From contig NC_081336.1 in the NCBI RefSeq assembly GCF_022539665.2, forward strand, positions 5,934,278-5,998,277: a stretch of 64,000 bases of DNA. Direction: 5' to 3'. Source of the stretch: Daphnia carinata. Taxonomy: Eukaryota > Arthropoda > Branchiopoda > Diplostraca > Daphniidae. A program made the position numbers and the translations under genes. The notes below the pieces were generated by a model. The model was not told where the DNA came from, did not search any database, and worked only from the letters and a program-made list of their open reading frames with translations. The first letter of the stretch is position 1. The number at the start of each line of letters is the position of its first letter. Of the stretch, positions 9,632-21,599 are shown in pieces.

Positions 9632-11007
9632 TTTCCACTGCTCCATTTGCGTGAGGGTGGTAATTGGAAGTTGTCTTGTGGTTGGTAAGTAGTTTATTCA
9701 CCACAGCTTGAGTTAGATCGGCGATAAAACACTTTCCTCGATCGGTGATTATTTGTTCTGGAGCCCCATGGCGTAGGAAAACTTGGTGAACAAAAAATTC
9801 TGCAACATCGTCTGCCTTTCCAGTGGGCATGGCTTTTAACTCGACCCATTTGGTTAGGTAATCAACTGCGACTATAATCATTCTTTTCCTTTTGTGGAGA
9901 GCGGGGATGGCCCAAGATAGTCCATTCCTACTCTTTGAAAGGGTCTTTCCACTTTAATGCATTGTAGAAGTCCTGGAGGCTTATCTCGAACTCCTTTTCT
10001 ACTCTGAGAGCGACTGATTCCAAGGTGACCGGAGACGATGTCTTCATGGTATGCGTATAGGATTCTCTCACGATAGTCAACAGGTACGCACAATCTTCTG
10101 TAACTTTTCCCATTCTTTATAGTTTCTTTGTAGAGTTTTCCATTGTTCATCACGAAATTTTTTACTCTTGCTTTTCCACTTTGGATTTTTTTAATTAGCT
10201 GATTCCTGTTACTGCATGCATTTTGCTTGTCTGCTAGGGACTCGTTTTCTTCTTTAGAGAGTGTTGGGTCATCAATTAGTGCCCCTATGACGACACAGCG
10301 GTCGTCTTCTTGCTCTTCTGTTTTTGGTAATGGATTTCTTGAAAGACAATCTGCGTTGTCATGCGTTTTTCCACTGCGATATACGATCGTGATATCGTAT
10401 TCTTGTAGCGATAAGCTACAACGTGCTAAACGACCTGCTAGGTCTTTTTTGCTCATCAACCAACATAGAGCTTGATGAACAGTGACGACTTTCACATTGC
10501 AGCCCCACACAAAACATCTAAACTTGGAGGGACACCACACTAGCGCAAGACACTCTTTTTCAGTTATCGAATAGTTCACTTCCGATTTGGTCAGTAAACG
10601 GATGGCGTAGGCGATGGGACGTTCTGCTTCATCTATGCGTCGGCCTAGTACACTTCCTATCCCGTATCCCCAAGCGTCAGGAAAAATTTCCATCGGCAAA
10701 TCGTAGTTGGGATGGGCCAAAACTGGAGCTGACGTAAGCGCTTTTTTCAGGGCATTGAAACTGTTAGCCTGATCTTCTCCCCACACAAACGGAATTTCTT
10801 TTTTCGTGAGTGACGTGAGTGGGCGAGCAATTGAAGCAAAACCTTGGATATGACGTCGATAGTACGAACACAGGCACAAAAACTTTGTACTCGTTTAACT
10901 TTGTTTGCTGTTGAATGGCCTTCACTTGGTGATGGGAAGTTCGAGACTGCCTCGAGCTTTTCAGGATCTGGTGCTACACCGTCTTTTGAAATCACATGTC
11001 CCAACAC
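9632..11007 (-). pseudogene. RNase H and integrase N-terminal half of the gypsy-like pol
   Basis: From 11007 down the region has the end of the RT thumb (LGHVISKDGVAPDPEK), a frame change, then the tether and RNase H domain (PYAIR-like acidic blocks, SEVNYSITEKECLALVW, SGKTHDNADCLSR). The integrase N-terminus and core start follow (HLGISRS, GMDYLGP, DYLTKWVE, ITDRGKCF). The zinc-finger HHCC motif is truncated: the two cysteines expected after HLGISRS are missing. The core ends at the junction with the inserted element at 9632. These domains degrade the RNA template and insert the cDNA. The deletion and frame changes make this copy inactive. Confidence 0.75.
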
Positions 11008-11028
11008 TTTTAGAGTGTGCTCTAAAAA

Positions 11029-11610
11029 TCAGCATTTTGACCATTTTAGTTTCAAACCAGCTTTCAATAGGCAACTCAGCACTAAGCGAAGACGTTCTAA
11101 GTGTTGTTGGAATGTTGCTGAGTAGATTATGACGTCATCCAGGTATTCCAGACACGTCGTCCAGCGAAGTCCAGCCAAAATAATGTCCATGGCTCTCTGA
11201 AGAGTGCCTGGGGCATTAGTTAGACCAAACGGGAGAGTGCGAAACTGGTACAATCCATCTGCAGTGATGAAGGCTGTCTTCGGTCTATCACTGCTAAACA
11301 CTGGAACTTGGTGATATCCTGCTTGCAAATCCATACTTGAAAAGAATGTAGCCACTTCTAGCCGACTCAGTGTATCAGCTATGCGTGGTAAGGGGTAGGA
11401 ATCTTTAACTGTTACCGCGTTGAGCTTACCAAAATCCACACAAAAACGCCAAGTGCCGTCAGACGGTTCAATTACTCCTCGACGTAACATTCCTTCCACT
11501 TGATTTTGAACTACAGCTCTTTCTTTCCAAGCACTTTTGTAAGGGAGTTGATGTATTGGCGAAGCTGTTCCAGTATTAATGTCATGTTTGACTACTGCAC
11601 AGTATCCCAA
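11029..11610 (-). pseudogene. Ty3/gypsy reverse transcriptase with internal deletion
   Basis: A 193-codon frame contains TWRFCVDFGKLN, MDLQAGYHQVP, the LPFGLTNAP block and the catalytic YLDDVIIYS. The order and spacing match Ty3/gypsy RT palm and fingers. Between VIEPSDG and TWRFCVDF about 15 residues that normally link these blocks are absent, an in-frame deletion. Downstream the frame shifts before the RNase H domain. RT copies element RNA into DNA. With the deletion this copy is unlikely to be active. Confidence 0.8.
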
Positions 11611-11617
11611 ATCATCT

Positions 11618-13080
11618 TCATTTAGTGCAAAGCAATGGATAAATTTTTTTGAGAATTTTTTGTATTTCTTCTTTTTCTTCTTTTCTTAGACCCGTTCCAA
11701 TTCTTCCTTCTAGGTGTTCTAACAATTTCTTTTCATCTTGATTCAAATCTTGTTCCTCGAATGAGGTGTCCATTGCTAGGACTTTTTGGCTTGTTTCTAT
11801 TTCTTTTGTTTCGGGATGTTCTTCTAACGTCCCTAAGGTCATTCCTTTTTCTAGCCAAATCGTTTTCGGAGACAAGTTAGCCACAGGGATTTTTTCTAAG
11901 TCATTTTGTACTAGTGCATGACCAGTCGATAGGCTACTTGTTGCTAACAATGACTCTGAAGGTGTCACAATGCAGGAACCTTCCAGGTCCACTCCGGGGT
12001 TTTTCCACGAACCCCGTTTTTTTCAACAATTCAGGGGAAATCACTGTAACTGCAGCTCCTGTATCAATCAATGCTGTTGCAGTTTCTTTACCGCACTTCA
12101 CTTTTTCCTTAATCAATCTTGCAGCGTTTAAATTTAAAATGTAGTCTTCTGAACCATTTTTGTTTTCTTCTGGCATCACCAAGAAATCTTGAACCACTGA
12201 GTTTACAGATGGATTCTCTTTTGAAGTTGTCCCTGTCCCAGCGTCTTTTGCCGGGCCTCTATACTGCTCCGATTCAGGATTTCTGAAACAGTTTCGTGCA
12301 ATGTGCCCTGCCTTTTTGCAGTAAAAGCACTGTGGTTTACCGCTTGTTGTGCGTCTTTTGGGTCTGAACGGCCCTCTTGATTTTGCTTGCTCTTGACTGC
12401 CTTGTTTAAACAATTTTTCACGAGTTTCTTGAATGACTTCGCGCATCGTCTTTAAAAGATCTGCTTGTTGATCCGGATAGACCACTGAAAGGTTTGGAAC
12501 TTGTTCAAACGACTTTTGGGGTTCTGTCATGGGCTCCTTCCATCCGCTAGCATCTGACATCATTGACGTCTCCGTGTAGACTTTTGCCAGTTTTAAGAAT
12601 TCTTCACACGTTTGTGGTCTGAGGATAGATTTTTCTAAAAAGTGCTGGTCGAAGGCCTCTAAAAAGATGCTCTAGTCGGTGGATTTCCGACATATTCGGG
12701 TCGACCAGTCTGCAATGATTAAGAATTTCGTAGTAGTATCTGGTGGTTGGCTCGTCCACCCCTTGGGTTCTACTTCTGAGCCTAGTGACAGACTAGTAAA
12801 AGACCATAAGAATTTGGCTGAAATTCTTTCAAAAATACCGAACGTAGACCGGGAGCTGCAGGTCTTGCTTGGTTTTCTCCGGCAGCCGGTTGTGCTGCCA
12901 CATCTTGGCAGTCGTTTGGCAATCTTACACACAAGAACCAATTTCTTGCGGCATCATCCAAGTACATGCAAAAATTATTTCTTCTGTCCGCATCACCCCA
13001 ACCGTTGTGGGTAGAGATAGTCTCGTAGCGCTCTAACCATTGACGAGCGTCTTCCGTTGGGCTACCTCGAAAAATAGGTG
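11618..13080 (-). pseudogene. Gag with CCHC knuckle and aspartic protease
   Basis: The frame 12563-11934 carries the zinc knuckle CFYCKKAGHIARNC and, about 100 residues later, the protease active site ALIDTGAAVTVIS. Frame 11992-11618 is the protease-RT linker. Upstream, pieces in shifted frames (12967-12782 and on to about 13080) match capsid-like Gag (RQWLERYETIS, DDAARNWFLC). The Gag N-terminus is missing because the sequence meets the LTR-like repeat at 13083. Gag packages RNA and the protease matures it. Frameshifts and truncation mark a dead copy. Confidence 0.7.
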
Positions 13081-13082
13081 GA

Positions 13083-13362
13083 CTACACTTTACTTAACTT
13101 TGAACGTGAATTTAACTGTAGGAGGACTTGAAGAGAACTGAAGAACTATAAGAACTAACTTAGGGCTAAAAATGTAGGGGCTTTTATACCCTCGTGAGGA
13201 ATATACGCCCCATCTCTAGGATTACATAAATTCTAGAGATAACTATCTTTTATCAAGTTATCTGCGTGTTGCAGCATCTTTTCAAGAGAAGCTGCATTGT
13301 GCGCAATTTGGTCGTTGGTTGTCATGTCTTTTCAGAAATGACAACCACGTTACTATTTTCTC
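13083..13362 (-). repeat. LTR-like direct repeat, right copy
   Basis: Partner of 4697-4975. It adjoins the gag reading frame directly, so the 5' leader and primer-binding site that should separate LTR from gag are missing. Its right side touches the end of the POLR3A-like fragment near 13368. Confidence 0.65.
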
Positions 13363-13367
13363 TTCGT

Positions 13368-14130
13368 GACAATACGTTGATTTTTGAACCGGAGCCAACT
13401 GTAGATTTATCAACGCAACCGGCTAGCACCTCGGAATTCCGAACCAAAAGAAATCCGTCGTTGATGCAAAACTCCTCATTTTTTTTCGAATGTTCTTTTC
13501 CTTTGGTTCTCAAATTGACCTTAATGCGATTTCCAGGTGTTACAGTTTCTTCATTTACTCTTACAATTGCACAGATATTACAAAACAGACATTACAACAA
13601 AGGGCATACAAAATACACAAATATACTATTTACAACACATATACTATACGCGAAGGGAAGCCAGCTTTCACAGAGCTCCTTCTTAAAGGACTTACACGAG
13701 GGCGGCCAGCAACAGCAGAGCCCCCTCTTACCGTCCTATCGGACATCGGGCCAAATCCCGACTCCCAGTCTGAATAAAAAAGAGCAAGAGGTCGACTCAC
13801 GTTCGACCTGACCTCTAGGGGAAAGACAGCAATAACGAAAACAGAACATGGTAACAAAGTTAGGAAACAGATGGCAGCTCTTACAAAACAGACCAAAGAG
13901 AGAAACAGTTGCAACACAGGGTTTGGTCGAAGAATAAGACAAAATCTGTTTCCCTGACCAAAGGGCTGCAGGTTTTTGGATGCATGGAGGCGGAAGCTTG
14001 ATGACCATATTCACCTAATGAGCTGCAAGGAAAATATTAACGAAATCTACCAATTGTATAGGATTAAGTACAATAAGTAAGCATCGATGCAACCATCTGA
14101 CAGGTTTTGGCTCGAACAAAGAATGCATCC
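13368..14130 (-). pseudogene. RNA polymerase III largest subunit (POLR3A/RPC1) fragment
   Basis: Three minus-strand segments follow the order of RPC1. They are [15 protein letters not shown] (about 14125-14082), IKLPPPCIQKPAALWSGKQ (about 14005-13945), and an open stretch 13556-13368 with NLRTKGKE, CINDGFLLVRNSE and DKSTVGSGSK. These blocks lie in the middle of the largest subunit of Pol III, which makes tRNA and 5S RNA. Gaps between them could be introns, but a stop before the second segment and an absent donor after the first suggest decay. Homology stops where the LTR-like repeat begins, and no further RPC1 exons follow on the other side of the retroelement. Confidence 0.75.
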
Positions 14131-14139
14131 TTTAAAGTC

Positions 14140-15090
14140 AGTAGATACGCCCCGGTGATGAAATCGTATTAATATTTACATGAATTACATTGTACCACGT
14201 TCTGAATAAAATTGTGAAATCATTACCTGAATTGCTGCTATTAGCAGGAATCTCAGTGTTTAAGTTTAACGAGGAACTGTTGAATTTTAAATTAACCTTT
14301 GTTTTCTTAGTACGGGAGTCGCATTTGATTAAGCCACCAATGTAACACGCTAGCCATAAAAATGTGTCCTTGTTGGTATATTTACGTTTCTTTGTTTTTT
14401 TTTTGTTTTTTTTTTTTTTCCCCTTTTCTAAATTGCGTTCTTACAAAATTTGGAAGCCGAAGCCCTTTTGAAATGGCATGCAATATTAAGGCAATTTTGC
14501 GTGTAGCTGAATGCCGCAAAAAATAGTTATAATTATTTCATTGGCATCTGCAGGATGTTTGAGGAGGATCGAATTCCGAAAAAGAATCGAATAAAAAAAA
14601 CAAAGAAAAAAACAAGTTTTTGATTTCTGTTGTCGTGCAACGTGGCTGTGTATGTTGTGATGCACGCTTTTCGGCTTAGAAAAAAAATGTCCATGTTCCA
14701 TGATTTTTCCATGTTTGTTTTGTACTTTTTGTAAAAAATTCAAAAATTCCTGTTTTCTATTTTTGTGTTTTACCAATACGCAACGTTGTCTGAGCTCTAT
14801 TTTGTACTACAGCAATTGTTTGTTTCGACACTAAATGGGTCATTGCCACCACGGGCCACTTGCAGGTCGGAAAAACGAATAAGGAAAATAAAAACGGAAA
14901 AAGAAAAAAAGCGGTTCTCTCAAAAGAACAGCTTGGGGAAAAATTATGGTTTTCGATGTACAGTATCCTCCAGAAAAAAGAGGCACCCCCCGGTTGCCAA
15001 AAATAAAATAATATATTACTAGCGCTAGATGGCATTTAATTTTTGCAATATATAAACAAAAAAACCATGCGTTTTTTTTGAGGAAAACTT
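14140..15090. other. No gene recognised
   Basis: AT-rich sequence with T and A runs (for example 14395-14420) and short random frames. I see no homology or signals that would support a gene. Confidence 0.5.
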
Positions 15091-15092
15091 AT

Positions 15093-15160
15093 TGGCTGGG
15101 ACTCGAACCACAGGCCTTTTGAACTGTAGGACAGCACAGCTATGCCATAACTGTCCTTAC
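15093..15160 (-). other. tRNA-like module with canonical B box
   Basis: The minus strand reads an A-box-like TTATGGCATAGCTGTGC and a canonical B box GGTTCGAGTCC followed by CAGCCA. The T-stem CTGTG/CCCAG pairs at four of five positions. The anticodon and acceptor stems are weak. It is either a pseudo-tRNA or the head of a tRNA-derived SINE. Confidence 0.5.
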
Positions 15161-15419
15161 ATACATTGTTTGAGATTGTGAAAGCTATGTAGGTCTCTGA
15201 TAAATAAAAAAAAATCGCACTATAAATGGAAAAGTACAATATATAAATTTTCCCATCAACTGTTTCCTTAAACAAAATTGTTACCAAAACAAACACGTAA
15301 TCAGATTTCCAAACAGCCATTGCAGGTCAGTTCCAAGATGTTCTCCGATAAGAGGTTTGGTTTTGGATAACTCGAAAGAAGCCAACCAAGTGAACGACAT
15401 TGAGATAATCCAAACTCTC

Positions 15420-15640
15420 TTCAACTGTTAATGTATCACTGTTAATTTCGGGTTTACGCCTTTCGTCGGTTAGGGGTAACTAATATCGAGCGGAGTTTGC
15501 GATAATCGCAAAGGTAATCTCTGGTTAACGCTCTTCGTTCGTTAAAAACAAACGAAAAACGTTACCGCGAGTGATTTCCGCAAAGGTACATTTGGTTAAT
15601 GGTTTTCGTCGGTTTTTGTGTGTGATATACGGCACATGAA
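15420..15640. repeat. Imperfect inverted/short repeats with TTCGTCGGTTA-like words
   Basis: The words CTTTCGTCGGTTAGG, GGTTAACGCTCTTCGTTCG and GGTTAATGGTTTTCGTCGG recur, with a hairpin-like GTTCGTTAAAAACAAACGAA. Related words recur at 22380-22530 with a stronger hairpin. This probably represents a small non-autonomous repeat family, which I cannot name. Confidence 0.35.
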
Positions 15641-16022
15641 ACCGATTTCCGCATTATACCCCTACAGTCCTACATTGGCAAAGAAGACTAAACAGCATCC
15701 TTTATCGTTTTGTCAAAAACCAAATGTATTTCATACTAAGCAGGTAAACAGCGGTATTAAATAAATTTCAGATAAAAAAGGATTTCGTCCTTTAGATAGT
15801 TGAAAATAGGACAAAGAAATTATTTTTATATTATAGCATTTTTATTTATCATTGCTGATTTTATGAACCAATTACGTATTACCAACAAATTATAATTTTA
15901 GGTTATAGGGAAGAAGAATTTTTATTGATGTTCACAATTTAAATGTTGTAGTTAATATCGTGTAATTCGAGTACCAAAAAGAAAATGAAGTTAAAAAATT
16001 ATTATCAAGAATTGAAAATTCA

Positions 16023-16090
16023 TGACCGTGACTGGACTTGAAACCAATACCTTTGTGATTAGAGCCTGATCTCTAACCAATCTGGCACGT
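16023..16090 (-). other. tRNA-like module, Ile-like
   Basis: The minus strand carries GATTGGTTAGAGATCAG (A-box region), CTCTAATCACAAAGG resembling the anticodon arm of tRNA-Ile(AAT), and the B-box-like GGTTTCAAGTCC. Stems are imperfect. It is probably a decayed tRNA or a SINE promoter. Confidence 0.45.
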
Positions 16091-17186
16091 ATCAACTGAA
16101 ATCAATTGTAAGCTAAAATCTTTTGTTTCAAATTTGGTTTTGTTGGTTATTTAGACCAAATAAATAGCCATGTCATCCAAAAAGCCTCCTTAAAAATAAT
16201 TAAGTTAAGTTTCTTAAAAGAAACGTAGAATACCTTTATCTTAAATATATATTTACCTAACATATTACCTAACCAATTTAGTTCGCTATAAAATCTGCTC
16301 GATATAAAATATAATCGTTAGATATAATTCAGAACAATGAATAAGTATTGTAGGCTAATTCCAACCCTACTCACCACGCTCTTACCCCGTCCCATCGTCT
16401 TTGAAATTTACAGATGTCAAATAGGAAATCTCACAATTTGTACATTTGCAGGAAGTATAAATTTTGTGCAATGCAATAAAAAAATAATGCAATCATAGAT
16501 ATCCCGCAAAGCAACTCAAAGCCCTTTATTAGACATCCCCAATCCCCCTATTTCCTTCCCCAAAACCTCCAGCTTATTTTGGTCTGCTACAAAGCAGATA
16601 AAATTTAAAAAATGGCAATTACGCGAATTTCGCAAATTGGCAACGTTAAAGCAAAGCGTCACCCTTTGTTGTTTGTTCTCGGTCTTCCTTGTCGTTTAGT
16701 TAAGTCGATAACGATCTTTTTGTGCTCTAGTTTTCGGGATATTTTTTAGGAATATCTGTGTTGTACTTAATTTTTTAAAAGTAAACTAGAGGTAAATTAA
16801 CATTATATAAATAGAAAACTCATGTAATATTTTGTTTTCAAACGTTATAGGTCTTATTGCGAAAAGTGTACAACGCTTGTCCAGCGGCATCCAGCGAAAA
16901 CGTTAAGGTACAGCTTTTTCTTAAAGTTTATTTCACGTTTGTAAGCAACGTCATTTTTCAAAAACAAGATGGTCAGATGCAGGATGTCATTCCTTAAGAA
17001 ATTAGCATCATGGGCCATTCTACCTGGAGTGAAGCATGTTCACGTTAAAAAAAACTACTTGATATACTGAGAACTCCTGAGTACAGCAAGTATTGATCTT
17101 CACTCTGTTATTGTGGAAGTCCATGAAGTGGCACATAGAACGCAATGATTTAAACCTCACTTGGGATAATCTACTTCTGGGACAAG

Positions 17187-17191
17187 GTATT
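17187..17191. repeat. Copia target-site duplication, left copy
   Basis: GTATT directly before the left LTR, identical to 21746-21750 after the right LTR. It coincides with the first five intron bases after the GMP synthase exon ending at 17186. Confidence 0.9.
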
Positions 17192-17415
17192 TGTTAAACA
17201 AAAAGACGCGTTGACTCTTTCACTTTTCTTTATTCTTTATCACACACACACATATCAGGATTAACGTGGTTGAAACGTACAGAAGCACTGAGGCACACAC
17301 ACTAAAAAAAGGGGCGTAATAACTACGCACATATATTGCTGTGTTGCCAAAAACGTAATTTAAAAAAATTTCTGGATAAAGATAGAAGCGGCAACGTTTG
17401 TATTAATTTTTAACA
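17192..17415 (-). repeat. Copia 3' LTR (224 bp)
   Basis: Begins TGTTAAACAAAAAGACGCG and ends TTAATTTTTAACA on the plus strand. It contains an about 79-bp block (after CACACATAT, up to GCACATATATTGC) absent from the other LTR. The Gag-Pol stop codon lies inside its right end. Confidence 0.92.
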
Positions 17416-20400
17416 CCCTCCCTCAAACGATGCAGTGGAAGGCCGCTTATTGACTCCGATCTTCTCTCTTAACTCCGCGAACCTTGGGGCCGGCAATGGT
17501 TTTGTTAAAATATCGGCTAGCTGCTGACTTGTTTCCACATATGTTGCATTGATAACCGAGTTCTCCTGTTGCTCACGGATGTAATGATAGCGCACGTCTA
17601 TATGCTTGGTCCGCTTATGAAATTCCGGGTTAAAAACCAATTTGATTGCGCTCTGGTTGTCGCATTTGAGTTCGGTTGGCTGTTGTTGAGGGAAACCGAT
17701 GTTTGCGAGCAGATTCCTGATCCATACCGTTTCTTTAGTTGCTTCGCAGGCAGCAATGTATTCCGCCTGGGTCGTTGATGTTGCCACAATCGGCTGTTTT
17801 TGACTGCACCAAGCAACTGAACCGTGGCCCAAAGTTAAAATGTAGCCAGTGACTGATCTGCGGGTATCAGGACAACGCGCATAGTCTGAGTCTGTGTATG
17901 CTACTAGGTTTGTTGGTGTGCTCCCTAAAACCAAACCGTATTCAACTGTCCCCTTTAAATAGGCCAAGATCAATTGACAGCTTTCCAATGGGCTGGTCCT
18001 GGTCGGTCACAAAAACGGGCCACTTGGCCAACGGCGTAGGATATGTCGGGTCTTGTTGTGACTGCAGCATATAACAGGGCACCTACTGCTTCACGATAAG
18101 GGACCGCCTTCATTTCATCTTCCTGCTCTTTATTTGAAGGACTCATCGTTTTGGTGAGGCAGGTATGCGGGTCTGCTGGTGTGCTCTTTGGATGACATTC
18201 TGCCATTCCGAATCTCTCTAGTACCTTTTTGTGGTGCTCACGTTGTGACAGAAAAAGGGTTCGCTTAGAACGATCTCGTGTGATTTCTAAACCAACAAAA
18301 CGTGTGGCCAGGCTGATTTTCATCTCGAATTGATGTTGAAGATGCTTCACGAGTCTGGTCAGTTTGTTTCTCTCGTTGCTCGCGAGCAGGCCATCATCAA
18401 CCCAAATTGCTACCACGGTAAAAAACGGACCGTCCAGTTCATAAAAGATACAAGGGTCTGCTTCGCTTTGTTTAAGACCGTTGGCTACCATACAGTTTGT
18501 GAGCATCTGATTCCAAGTTCGCGAGGCTTGTTTTAATCCGTAAATACTTTTGTTCAGGCGACAGACGAGTTCTTCAGATCCTTCCGTGACAAAACCTTGT
18601 GGCTGCTCCATGTATAGTTCTTCGGTCAGTACACCATTAAGGAAAGCTGTTTTTGCATCTATTTGAATAACTTCAAGATCCTTGGATGCAATGATTGATA
18701 ACACTGCCCGAAGGGAATCGTGCTTCATAACTGGAGCAAAAGTTTCACCATAGTCAATTCCCGGCTTTTGTGTTAAGCCTTTGGCTACAAGGCGCGCTTT
18801 GTAGTGCTGAAACCCATCTTCACTTTGTTTGATTTTGAATACCCAACGATTTTTGATGGGCTTTCGGTTAGTTGGTCGTGGAACCAAATTCCATGTACTG
18901 TTAGCCATCAGAGAATCATATTCTTCTTGCATTGCAGTAATCCAGACGTGATTGTCCTTTCCGCAGACTGCTTCTTCATAAGACACAGGTTCTTTTCGTG
19001 GCACTTGTGATTCTTGAGCACCGAAAAGTGCGTTAGTTTGTGGCTCCTCCTCGAATTGCTCTTCTGGTTCTTCATCAATGATCCATTCCCCATTCTCCAT
19101 CCATTTTGGTATGAATCTATCTCTAGCAGACCGTCGAGCACCTTCGCTAGGCTGATTTGTTGCGGCATCTGTTCCGTTTCTGTTATTGACTAGTACGGGT
19201 GTAGATTGTTGCTCTTCACTTTGCTCATTTGGATCATCAGAGTGCTTGGCGTTGATTTGTTCTACAGATTGAGGCACTGCCGTTGTTTGTGGTTCATCAT
19301 CGTTTGTTCCAACAGCGATTTCTTCTGCAAAAATGACGTCACGACTGACTTTCAGCTTACGCGTGCACGGGTTCCAGAATCTGTAGGCTTTTTGTCTTTC
19401 ATTGTAACCAACAAAAATGGTCTTTTCAGCTTTCGCCTCAAGCTTGTGCCTGGTTTGATCAGGAATGTGAACATAGGCGATTGATCCAAAAACTCTAAGG
19501 TGTGACAAATCGGGTTTTCTTTCATACCATTTCTCAAAAGGAGTTGTATCTACGGTGGATGTCAGCGACCTGTTCAGTACATACACAGCACAATGTACGG
19601 CCTCAGCCCAGAGCTCCAGGGGAATAGTATTTGCATACAGAAGGCTTCTCGCAGCTTCCATTATAGTCCTATTGTCTTTTTCAGCGACGCCATTTTGCTC
19701 GGGAGTCCTAGGAGCGCTCGTCTGATGCATGACATCATGTTTCACGAGATATTGCTTAAAATCATTATTTAGGTATTCACCACCATTGTCTGAACGCAGT
19801 ACCTTTATGTCGTGTCCAGTCTCACTTTTTTGTCGATGGAGGTAGTTTTCAAAATGTTCTCGAGTTTCAGATTTGTTTTTCATGAAATACACGACTCGGA
19901 AACCGCTGTAGTCATCCTTGAAGGCAACAAAATATCTTGAACCTGAAGGTGTTGCAACGCTCATTGGTCCACATACATCTGAATGGACAAGCTCTCCTAT
20001 AGTCTTAGCTCTAGTGCGGCCATTTTTTGGAAAAGGTAGGCGATGACTCTTACCATACGCGCATCCTGCGCAGGGTGCTGGAATAGAGGTGTCACCCATT
20101 GTGAGTCCCGTCACCTGTTCGCCGCTAGCCATTGTTCTTACTGTTCCGTAGTTAATATGCCCAAGCCTCTGATGCCATGTTTCAATTGAGGGCGGACTTG
20201 CAGTTAAAGCGAATTCAGTTAAAAGCTGGTTTGGCGATGATGTTTCTGCCAACATCTCAAGATGGTAAAGCCTCTTATCTGCTCGTGTTCCTATCAGCTT
20301 TTCTTCGCCGTTTTTGGATATGCTTACGTTTGTGGCAGTGAACAAGGCATCAAAACCAAGATCTGCTGCTGCTCCGATAGAGAACAAGTTTGCTCCGAGC

Positions 20401-21542
20401 CCAGGGACGAACAGGACATCTCTGATAATTCCTTTTTTCCATTGATTGTTCAGACGAACTTTAATTGGTATATCGCCCATTCCAACGGCTTGCAGTGGTT
20501 GGCTGTCAGAACCGATTCCCTTGATTGACCAATGGGTTGGGTTGATTTGTCGAAAGGAAATGAAGAAACAACGTTGGTCACTCATGTGAGACGTGCAACC
20601 TGAGTCTGCATACCAGTCGGTCTTCCTGCGATGCGAAAAATAGGCGAAAGACATTAAACAGAAATTGTCATCCAAATTTGACTGTTCGTGTTGTTTGGTC
20701 GATCGAGCTACATAAGCTGACGGTGTTGTTTTTTCATTCAAAGCTGCAGACACGGCTGATGCAATTTCTTCATCTCGATGTTTTTTACGACAGACTTTTT
20801 CGCCATGGCCCACTTTCTTGCAATACTCACAGATATGGTCTACCCACTTGTTCTTCTTTGTGGCTGGATTATTTAGGCGACTGGGTATGGACTGACGAGC
20901 AAAAAAGGCTGCATTTGTTTCTTCGGAACCACCATGGATTTTGCTTATGGTTTCTTCTTTTAAAAGTCGAGCCGTTAGGGTGGCAATTGTTTGGTCTTCA
21001 ATGGGAACGCTGTCCCAGGCGGAAAAAAAATGGCGATAGCTCGGTGGTAAAGTTGTTAGGATTTTATCAATTACTTGGTTGTCCACCGGAGCTCCCATGT
21101 CCTTTAATTGGGTGGCCATGGCCTCGATGGCTGCAATGTGTGCCATGATGCTATTACCTTCTACATATTTGTAGTCGAAAAACTGTTGCTGTACTAGTAG
21201 AAGATTTTCAGCTGAATTCTTTTGGTGCTGTGCCAACAATCGAACCCACATTTCATGAGACGTCTTGCAATTCATTACCATCTCGTTAATCGAATCTTCT
21301 ACAGTAGCTGAAATGTAATTACGAACAACAATATCTTTTTCATACCATGCAGTAATTTCTGCTGTGTTGGTGACATCTCCTGCCTCATTCTTGACCTCGT
21401 GTGGAATTTTAGTTTTCCCGAGGACAACATCGCACAATTTTTGACTTTCAAGCACAAGGCTAAGGCGATACTTCCACATTGTGAAGTTGCTTCCATTAAA
21501 TCTGGTGATGTGGCTGACATCTTTAAAAGAAAAGCTTGACAT
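17410..21542 (-). pseudogene. Copia Gag-Pol polyprotein, one frameshift
   Basis: The ATG at 21542-21540 (reading MSSFSF) opens a frame of about 1190 codons. Gag with FNGSNFTMWKYRL comes first, then the CCHC knuckle CEYCKKVGHGEKVCRKKH, protease WYADSGCTSHM, integrase zinc finger beginning HQRLGHIN and core (DYSGF, SDNGGEY, EQNG), and RT (WVFKIKQ, KTAFLNG, catalytic WVDDG). It stops at 17970 just after HWKAV. The RNase H end (17988-17410, AWCSQKQPIVATST, ILTKPLP) continues in another frame, indicating a one-base loss at about 17980. All catalytic motifs are present, so this is a young copy disabled mainly by that indel. Confidence 0.92.
17416..17428 (-). promoter_or_regulatory. Copia polypurine tract
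   Basis: On the element strand TTTGAGGGAGGG immediately precedes the 3' LTR. It also encodes the last residues of the polyprotein. Confidence 0.75.
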
Positions 21543-21585
21543 GTTTGCGATCAATTTGTCGAGATTAACTGGAGAGCGTTAAATC

Positions 21586-21599
21586 CTGGGCCCATAACC
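21586..21599 (-). promoter_or_regulatory. Copia primer-binding site for a half tRNA-iMet
   Basis: The plus strand reads CTGGGCCCATAACC directly next to the LTR. This equals the anticodon-arm region of initiator tRNA-Met. On the element strand it is GGTTATGGGCCCAG, the type of primer site used by Drosophila copia, which primes on an internally cleaved tRNA-iMet. Confidence 0.85.

Larger units (their letters stand above)
4690..13366 (-). mobile_element. Broken env-bearing Ty3/gypsy (errantivirus-like) element
   Basis: Minus-strand order is gag with zinc knuckle, protease, reverse transcriptase, RNase H, integrase, env, as in arthropod errantiviruses. It is flanked by similar direct repeats of about 280 bp (4697-4975 and 13083-13362), interpreted as the LTRs. 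It is inactive. Gag lacks its N-terminus and runs directly into the right repeat with no primer site. RT has an internal deletion, integrase has lost its zinc-finger cysteines and is split by another element, and env is in separate frames. The repeats differ at many positions, consistent with age. An open frame on the opposite strand lies between env and the left repeat. Confidence 0.8.
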
